Below are positions 1-5,076 of a stretch of DNA of 7,385 nt, in pieces (position 1 is the stretch's first letter; the number at the start of each line of letters is the position of its first letter). Both the position numbers and the translations under genes were made by a program. The notes under the pieces are model-generated. The model was not told the origin of the DNA. It searched no databases and saw nothing but the letters and a program-made list of their open reading frames with translations. The DNA is from Eubacteriales bacterium (GTDB lineage Bacteria; Bacillota; Clostridia; Peptostreptococcales; Anaerovoracaceae), in NCBI GenBank assembly GCA_028692535.1, contig JAQUXD010000088.1:1-7385 (forward strand), written 5' to 3'.

Positions 1-1181
1 ATCGGAGCGTCGGCCGACAGCTCGATCGAAGCGCCTTGAACGAAAGTTCCGGCTGCCATGATCACTTGATCCCCGTAGCCCGGCATGTCCCAGGCGATCG
101 GCTGCACATGGGCGTCTATGGGTGAAGCTTTCTGCACGCCTTGACAAAATGCGACAACGGCTTCCGGAGAGCCCATTTTAACGGCCTGTATCACATCGTT
201 GCGCGGAGCATCGGGTTGCGGGCATACTTCGTATCCCAAGGTTTTGAATACTTGAGCGCAGAGCGCCGCGCCTTTCAGTGCGCCGTTGACGACAGAGGGC
301 GCCAGAAACATCCCTTGAAACATTGCCCGGGTCTGTCCGAACGTGAGGCCGCATTCGCCTCCGATCCCCGGCGAAGTGACGCGATAGGATACCTTTTCGA
401 TCAAATCTTCCCGGCCGGCGATGTACCCGCCCGATAAGGCCAAACCGCCGCCCGGATTTTTGATCAGCGAGCCGGCCATAATATCCACGCCCATATCAGT
501 GGGCTCTGTAATCTGGGTAAACTCTCCATAACAGTTGTCTGTCATGCAGAGAAGGTCAGGCTTTTTTCCCTTGCAGGCAGCAGTCCAGGTTTGGATTTGA
601 TCCACGCTGATTGGCTGCCGGAAAGAATAACCGGTAGCGCGCTGAACACTCACCATCCTGGTTCGATCAGAGATCGCAGCAAGTATCGCGGGCAAATCAA
701 GGGTTCCGTCAGGCTTCAATTCCACTTGCTTGTAGGTGATTCCGAAATCTTTAAGAGAGCCTTGATCCTGTCCGCGCAGCCCGATGACGGTCTCCATGGT
801 ATCGTAAGGCCGTCCGGTGCAGTAGATCAGTTCATCCCCCGGGCGCAGGATGCCCAGATAGACGGAGGCAAGCGCATGGGTTCCGTTGACGATGGTCGGG
901 CGCACAAGAGCTGCCTGTGCGCCGAAAATCATAGCGTAGAGCTTTTCCAGCGCTGCTCGGCCCGGATCATCATAGCCATAGCCGGTGTTCCAGCCGAAAT
1001 GCATATCTGTGATTCTGCATTTCTGAAAAGCGGATAGTACTTTATATTGGTTGTATTCTTTGATTTCATCCAGACGGCGGTAAACGTCTGCAAGCCGCGC
1101 TTCTGCTTCGTAAACAATGTTCAGTATTTTGGAATCGACTTGGAATTCGTCGGAAAGCAGTCGTTGGATCTTATTTTTCAT
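1..1181 (-). CDS. ynbB: Methionine gamma-lyase family (YnbB / 'aluminum resistance') PLP enzyme, 3' end off-window
   Basis: The frame is open from an ATG at 1181 to the left edge, giving 393 codons and no stop, so the C-terminus is missing. From memory the family runs to a little over 400 residues, so only a short tail should be lost. Visible family landmarks are HFGWNTGYGYDD (61-72), a PLP-phosphate-site-like run VNGTHA (98-103), RPYDTME (124-130), TDNCYGE (214-220) and AGSLIKNPGGGLA (236-248). Lys241 in the last is the expected Schiff-base lysine. GGYIAGR (251-257) and TSPGIGGE (269-276) follow. It is a cytosolic fold-type I PLP enzyme of the Cys/Met metabolism superfamily. The substrate is not established; the names 'aluminum resistance' and 'methionine gamma-lyase' are inherited by homology. 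The start overlaps the recombinase stop by 11 nt and has GGAGG 12 nt upstream. The usual QRSRGY motif reads QRATGY (180-185). Family assignment is firm; reaction unknown. Confidence 0.93.
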   Translation of the reverse strand, partial: MKNKIQRLLSDEFQVDSKILNIVYEAEARLADVYRRLDEIKEYNQYKVLSAFQKCRITDMHFGWNTGYGYDDPGRAALEKLYAMIFGAQAALVRPTIVNGTHALASVYLGILRPGDELIYCTGRPYDTMETVIGLRGQDQGSLKDFGITYKQVELKPDGTLDLPAILAAISDRTRMVSVQRATGYSFRQPISVDQIQTWTAACKGKKPDLLCMTDNCYGEFTQITEPTDMGVDIMAGSLIKNPGGGLALSGGYIAGREDLIEKVSYRVTSPGIGGECGLTFGQTRAMFQGMFLAPSVVNGALKGAALCAQVFKTLGYEVCPQPDAPRNDVIQAVKMGSPEAVVAFCQGVQKASPIDAHVQPIAWDMPGYGDQVIMAAGTFVQGASIELSADAP

Positions 1182-2343
1182 GGGCTGGATGAACCTCCGG
1201 TTTTACAGTTGCGCTTTCAGCAGTTTCAGAGGACGTTTCGTCCCACTCGAAATTCTTGATGAGTTCACGTTTTGTGTTGAGTTTATGGGCGGCATACAAT
1301 TGCGTTGTGGTCACGTGGTCGTGATCCATCAATTCCTGAACGTCGTAGATGGAATGTCCTCTTCCGATCAGGGAAGTGGCTGCAGTGGCGCGCAGCTTGT
1401 GTGGACTGTACCCGCGTTTGCGGCTGGTGCCCAGCGATATCGATGTGTATTTCTTGACGATTTGTCGAATCTGCCGATCTGTGAGTCTTGTTTTCTGTAT
1501 GGAAAGGACCAGCGCATCCTGATGGACGGAATCCAGTGAATCCTCCGGCGGGCGCTCCAAGGTTAGGTAGTCATTGTATGCTTTTGTGATAGTCCTGTTG
1601 ATGGGCATGATGGATTCCTTGCCCCTCTTGCGATAAACTTTGAATTCGCCCCTTTCAAAGTTGAAAGAAGAGAGGTTCAGCTGCTGCAGCTCGGAGAGAC
1701 GCAGACCGTAAGTGACCAAAAGCAGCAGGATCAGTTTATCCCTATATTTTGTCTTCTTCCAGTAATTCATTTCCGTCTTGGTGAGACCTGTGCCGTTTTC
1801 CACCGCGTCCAACATACGCATCACCTCGTCGTCCTGAAGGGCCTTGATTTCCCGCTCCCCTGCTTTCGGCAAACGGATGGGATCAAAACCGTCTGTGATA
1901 TTCTGACGGACCAGCTGATCCCGATACAGATATTTGAACAGAACTGACACCGAGGATTTTTTTCGAGCCAGGGAGCTTTTATCGTTTTCGTATATATAAA
2001 TGCTTTGGTCTGTTTCGACTTTATATCTTCTGCAGTAATCAATAAACAGATTGATGTCGATGCCGGTCAGTTGGTCGAAGTGCTCCGGCTGCAATTCTCG
2101 TATTGAAGAAGTCTCTTCTTTGCATGCGGTTTCATGAATCAGATAACTGCAAAAAAACCTTGTGTCTCTCAGGTAAGCCAGCCTGGACATGGGCAGCAGA
2201 TTGTTCTTCAAATACATGAAATATCCTCTGAGCCAGGGAGGAAGCTCTGCTTCGATGGCTTCACACTGTTCGAAGATCCGGTGTTCCTTTTCCAGGATAT
2301 TGTCCGGCTTGTCTGATTTGTTGTGAATCTTGATTTCTTTCAC
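1171..2343 (-). CDS. Xer-like tyrosine recombinase (site-specific integrase family)
   Basis: The protein is 390 residues from the preferred GTG at 2343. It is a DNA strand-exchange enzyme acting through a 3'-phosphotyrosyl intermediate. An N-terminal core-binding domain (about 34-155) is followed by the catalytic domain (about 165-360). The catalytic set is complete: Arg215 in TYGLR, Lys239 in the beta-hairpin YRKRGKE, His315 and Arg318 in HKLR, His341 in LMDH, and nucleophile Tyr350 in TTTQLYA, nine residues after His341 as in XerC/XerD. Between helices of the catalytic domain lies an insert, about 182-203 (ENGTGLTKTEMNYWKKT...), longer than in E. coli XerD; I associate it with chromosomal Xer-like recombinases of Clostridia. 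An acidic, low-complexity tail (about 368-390) follows the catalytic domain. The gene shares GTGA with the miaA stop and overlaps the next gene by 11 nt, which argues for a fixed operon member rather than a phage integrase. The target site is unknown; it could be the cell's dif recombinase or a specialised paralogue. Confidence 0.92.
   Translation of the reverse strand: MKEIKIHNKSDKPDNILEKEHRIFEQCEAIEAELPPWLRGYFMYLKNNLLPMSRLAYLRDTRFFCSYLIHETACKEETSSIRELQPEHFDQLTGIDINLFIDYCRRYKVETDQSIYIYENDKSSLARKKSSVSVLFKYLYRDQLVRQNITDGFDPIRLPKAGEREIKALQDDEVMRMLDAVENGTGLTKTEMNYWKKTKYRDKLILLLLVTYGLRLSELQQLNLSSFNFERGEFKVYRKRGKESIMPINRTITKAYNDYLTLERPPEDSLDSVHQDALVLSIQKTRLTDRQIRQIVKKYTSISLGTSRKRGYSPHKLRATAATSLIGRGHSIYDVQELMDHDHVTTTQLYAAHKLNTKRELIKNFEWDETSSETAESATVKPEVHPAHEK
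1194..1198 (-). promoter_or_regulatory. Ribosome binding site GGAGG for the YnbB-family gene
   Basis: A perfect GGAGG within the recombinase C-terminal codons precedes the ATG at 1181 by 12 nt, slightly longer than optimal. No closer in-frame ATG, GTG or TTG is present, so 1181 remains the best start. Confidence 0.65.
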
Positions 2344-3281
2344 TGTTTGCACCTCCGTTCTTCGACATATTCGATCATCTGAAGAAGAGCTTTTTCGTCG
2401 AAATCCGTGTCTTCCAGCTTAAACCAGCGCATGTCATCTATGCGTCCGAACCAGGTCATCTGCCGTTTGGCATAGCGCCGTGTATGTATTTTGATTTCAT
2501 GCACAGCTTGTTCCAGGGATCCGCATCCGCGAAGATAGGGTATCAATTCTTTGTAACCGATCCCTTTCATTGAAATATCTTCTTCGGTGAGGCCCAGGTC
2601 AAGCAGCCTGCGCACTTCCTCTGTCAGGCCTTGTTTCAGTAACTGTTCTACTCGTTCTTCGATGCGCCGGTACAGTGCCTGGCGTTCTCTTTCCAACCCG
2701 ATCACGATCGAGGAAAATGCAGGGTTGGCATGCCGAGTCATACTGAAAGGCATCAACCGCTCCTCCTGCCCGCTTTCCAGTCGTTCAATGGCGCGAAGGA
2801 CGCGTTTCACATTATTGGGATGGATGCTTTGAGCTGCCTCAGGATCAAGCTCCTTTAAGTGAGCATGGAGTCTTTCCGGATCGCCCCGGCCGATATCTGA
2901 TAATATTCGATCTCTTTTCTCCCGATCTCCGGGCGCGGCGGAGAAGTCCATGTCGTACAGCAGCGCATTGACGTAGAGTCCTGTGCCGCCGCAGATGAGC
3001 GGAAGTTTATTCTCAAGAAAAATACGTTCAATACAGGCTTCTGCCAGTTCTTTATACTCTGCTGCGGAAAAGGGTTTCGCAGGTTCGATCCCGCCGATCA
3101 GATGGTGCGGTATACGTTGAAGTTGCTCTTGAGAAGGCTTAGCGCTTCCGATATCCATATACTTGTAGATTTGCATGGAGTCTGCGGATACGATCTCTCC
3201 GTTGAAATGCTCGGCCAATCGAATTGCATATTCAGTTTTTCCGCTGGCCGTCGGTCCGACGACGAATATCACATTTTTCAT
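2340..3281 (-). CDS. miaA: tRNA dimethylallyltransferase MiaA
   Basis: This complete 313-residue protein is the usual size for MiaA. It transfers the dimethylallyl group of DMAPP to N6 of A37 in tRNAs reading codons that start with U, producing i6A37 in the cytosol. The N-terminal P-loop GPTASGKT is at 9-16, followed by SADSMQIY (32-39), whose Asp34 is the expected general base. GGTGLY is at 98-103 (Thr100 is the second active-site residue), HPNNVKRVLRAIE at 154-166, MKGIGYKE at 238-245, and the tRNA-contacting RRYAKRQMTWF segment at 268-278. The ATG at 3281 follows the mutL TAA with no base between and has only a weak GGA 5 nt upstream, so translation is probably coupled to mutL termination. 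The stop TGA shares bases with the recombinase GTG. A mutL-miaA neighbourhood is common in Firmicutes and also in Proteobacteria. No anomaly is seen in the active site. Confidence 0.98.
   Translation of the reverse strand: MKNVIFVVGPTASGKTEYAIRLAEHFNGEIVSADSMQIYKYMDIGSAKPSQEQLQRIPHHLIGGIEPAKPFSAAEYKELAEACIERIFLENKLPLICGGTGLYVNALLYDMDFSAAPGDREKRDRILSDIGRGDPERLHAHLKELDPEAAQSIHPNNVKRVLRAIERLESGQEERLMPFSMTRHANPAFSSIVIGLERERQALYRRIEERVEQLLKQGLTEEVRRLLDLGLTEEDISMKGIGYKELIPYLRGCGSLEQAVHEIKIHTRRYAKRQMTWFGRIDDMRWFKLEDTDFDEKALLQMIEYVEERRCKQ
2352..2356 (-). promoter_or_regulatory. Ribosome binding site GGAGG deciding the recombinase start
   Basis: A perfect GGAGG lies within the last codons of miaA. 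Its final G is the first base of a GTG at 2352, so that GTG cannot be the start used with this site. The next in-frame GTG, at 2343, is spaced 8 nt away and overlaps the miaA TGA as GTGA, the classic coupled stop/start arrangement. The sequence is seen directly; use of this start is inferred. Confidence 0.8.
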
Positions 3282-5075
3282 TTATTTCCGTAGGAACATT
3301 TTCTCAAGATCATTTTGGCTGAAGCGTAGAAATGTAGGGCGGCCGTGGGGACAGGAAAACGGGTTTTCCGTCCCGTCCAGAGCTCTGAGCAAGCTTTGAA
3401 TCTCTCGGACATCGAGCCGGTCGTTCGCTTTTACCGCCGCCTTGCAGGCCTGTGTGATCAGGCGTTTTCTTTCCAGTTCCGGTTCGACACGGCCGCTCCC
3501 GGGCTCGCTGTTCAAAACATCGTGAAGAAATGCCTCTGCTTCTCCGGCATCCATACACATCGGAATCTCTTTCACAATATACTCCCTGGGCCCGAATTCT
3601 CGAATATGGTAACCCAAGCCATTTAGAAGTGTCAAGCGATCCGACGCCAATTCCCGCAAATAGAACGGGATTTCCACGACCCAGGGCTCAATCATCATTT
3701 GACTGTCGGTTTTATGGCAGATGGCGTTATCCATCAGCTGCTCATAGAGCACTCTTTCATGGGCCGCATGTTGATCGATCACATAAAGCGAATCTTCTTT
3801 TTGAGCCAGAATATAACTTGAAAAGGCGTTGCCCAATATTTGCAGGTCCGAAAATAAAAATCGCTCATGGTTTTCTTGTTTCGTTGCCGCTTTTTGACTG
3901 TCGGTATAGCCGAAATCCAAGGAATCCGACAATATGCGGTCGTAGCGGTCTCTCTCTTCATTTAACGATAAATATCTTATGTCTACTTGCATGTCATCGC
4001 TTCCGCTATCTTGTTTTTTTAAAGATTCCGAGTTTAACTCTTTTACATGATCCATTATATTGGGGGCCGCATTTCCCGCCAGCAGGTTCTGACGGAGACT
4101 GCTGACAAGATAACTGAGCACAGAATCCTCGTCCAGGAAGCGTAGTTCGGTTTTGTTCGGATGAATGTTCACATCCAGTTTTTCCGGCGGAACCTCAAGA
4201 AAGAGAAAGGCAACCGGATACCTTCCCTCAAACAGTTTATCTGCGTATGCGAGTCGAAGAGCTTCATCGATGATTTTGCTCTTGATCCATCGTCCGTTCA
4301 CAAAATAGATTTGATATCTTCTGTTGGCTCGGCTTTGGTCCGGCCGGCTGATATATCCGCTCAAATGATAGGATTCCTCATTAGGAGACTCCATAACAGG
4401 AAGGAGTCCGTTCGCCGTCTGTTTGCTGTAAACGGTCAAAATATTCTGGTAAACGTCTCCTTTCCCTTGTGTGGAAAATAAAATGGTTCCGTTATTGATC
4501 AGGCGCAGACGTATCGAAGGATAGGCCAATGCCATTTTCGACAGGTAATCGATGATCATTGCGCTTTCGGTCTGGTCGGACTTTAGAAATTTTTTTCGTG
4601 CCGGTGTATTGTAGAACAGGTCGGAAACGATCAGGGTCGTCCCCTCTTCTGCGCCGGTTTCCGTCACTCCTGCAAGCAAACCGCCTTCCACCGTGACCCG
4701 GGTGCCCGTTTTCCGGTCCGAGGTCTTCGTAATAAGCTCTATTTTAGTAACCGCCGCGATACTTGCCAATGCTTCACCGCGAAAGCCAAGAGTGCGGATT
4801 GCATCTAAATCTTTTTCTGTCGCGATCTTGCTGGTAGCATAACGATGAAAAACCAGCGCCACATCCTCCGGCGAAATCCCGCATCCGTTGTCTGTCAATC
4901 GGATATAGGTTTTTCCGCCGTTGCGGATTTCCACCGCAATGGCGGTGGCGCCGGCATCGATGGCATTTTCCAACAATTCCTTGACAATGGAAAGCGGACG
5001 TTCTACGACTTCGCCGGCAGCGATTTTATCGGATATTTCTTTCGGGAGGGTCCTTATCCTGGGTATTGATTTCAT
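3282..5075 (-). CDS. mutL: DNA mismatch repair protein MutL, endonuclease type
   Basis: The protein is 597 residues from the ATG at 5075, chosen because MKSIPRIRTLP leads straight into the conserved IAAGEVVERP and AAGGA lies 8 nt upstream. An in-frame ATG at 5096 would add seven residues. MutL links mismatch-bound MutS to strand incision. The GHKL ATPase has ELLENAIDAGA (33-43, Glu36 catalytic, Asn37 metal-binding), TDNGCGI (61-67), TLGFRGEAL (95-103) and DVNIHPNKTELRF (301-313). A polar linker spans about 335-405. The C-terminal endonuclease has DQHAAHERVLYE (434-445), matching DQHAx2Ex4E, then ACKAAVKAND (543-552) and CPHGRP (575-580), all metal-site motifs of MutH-independent MutL. QMMIEP (459-464) sits where Bacillus MutL carries its beta-clamp motif, QEMIVP. 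One base separates it from mutS upstream, and it abuts miaA. The linker contains an A7 slippery tract described separately. Confidence 0.98.
   Translation of the reverse strand: MKSIPRIRTLPKEISDKIAAGEVVERPLSIVKELLENAIDAGATAIAVEIRNGGKTYIRLTDNGCGISPEDVALVFHRYATSKIATEKDLDAIRTLGFRGEALASIAAVTKIELITKTSDRKTGTRVTVEGGLLAGVTETGAEEGTTLIVSDLFYNTPARKKFLKSDQTESAMIIDYLSKMALAYPSIRLRLINNGTILFSTQGKGDVYQNILTVYSKQTANGLLPVMESPNEESYHLSGYISRPDQSRANRRYQIYFVNGRWIKSKIIDEALRLAYADKLFEGRYPVAFLFLEVPPEKLDVNIHPNKTELRFLDEDSVLSYLVSSLRQNLLAGNAAPNIMDHVKELNSESLKKQDSGSDDMQVDIRYLSLNEERDRYDRILSDSLDFGYTDSQKAATKQENHERFLFSDLQILGNAFSSYILAQKEDSLYVIDQHAAHERVLYEQLMDNAICHKTDSQMMIEPWVVEIPFYLRELASDRLTLLNGLGYHIREFGPREYIVKEIPMCMDAGEAEAFLHDVLNSEPGSGRVEPELERKRLITQACKAAVKANDRLDVREIQSLLRALDGTENPFSCPHGRPTFLRFSQNDLEKMFLRK
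4014..4023 (-). other. Slippery tract TTTAAAAAAA in the MutL linker
   Basis: Read in frame this is T-TTA-AAA-AAA followed by C, covering MutL Leu352-Lys353-Lys354. Both T-TTA-AAA and A-AAA-AAA fit the X-XXY-YYZ form of -1 frameshift heptamers. In the -1 frame a TAG comes after two codons (4008-4006); in the +1 frame a TAG comes within about ten codons. The tract falls after the ATPase domain and before the endonuclease domain. I saw no convincing downstream stimulatory hairpin. Confidence 0.5.
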
Positions 5076-5076
5076 T

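Noticed and set aside
9..29. Short palindromes GTCGGCCGAC (9-18) and TCGATCGA (22-29)
   Set aside because: They are within the YnbB-family coding frame, short, and common for sequence of this composition.
591..1539. Plus-strand open frames at 591-1037 and 1117-1539
   Set aside because: Both are antisense to well-identified genes (YnbB family and recombinase) and their translations show no known family features.
1171..2352. Recombinase as the integrase of a prophage, ICE or transposon
   Set aside because: Its edges overlap housekeeping genes by 4 and 11 nt, no direct or inverted repeats flank it, and no excisionase, relaxase or phage gene is present.
3530..4105. Plus-strand open frame of 191 codons
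   Set aside because: It lies wholly inside mutL, whose minus-strand frame has all conserved motifs; no recognisable domain or good ribosome site on the plus strand. Treated as a shadow.
4931..4948. Hairpin CCACCGC-AATG-GCGGTGG in mutL
   Set aside because: A 7-bp stem is expected a few times by chance in this length, no T-run follows, and the codons encode an ordinary conserved stretch of the ATPase.
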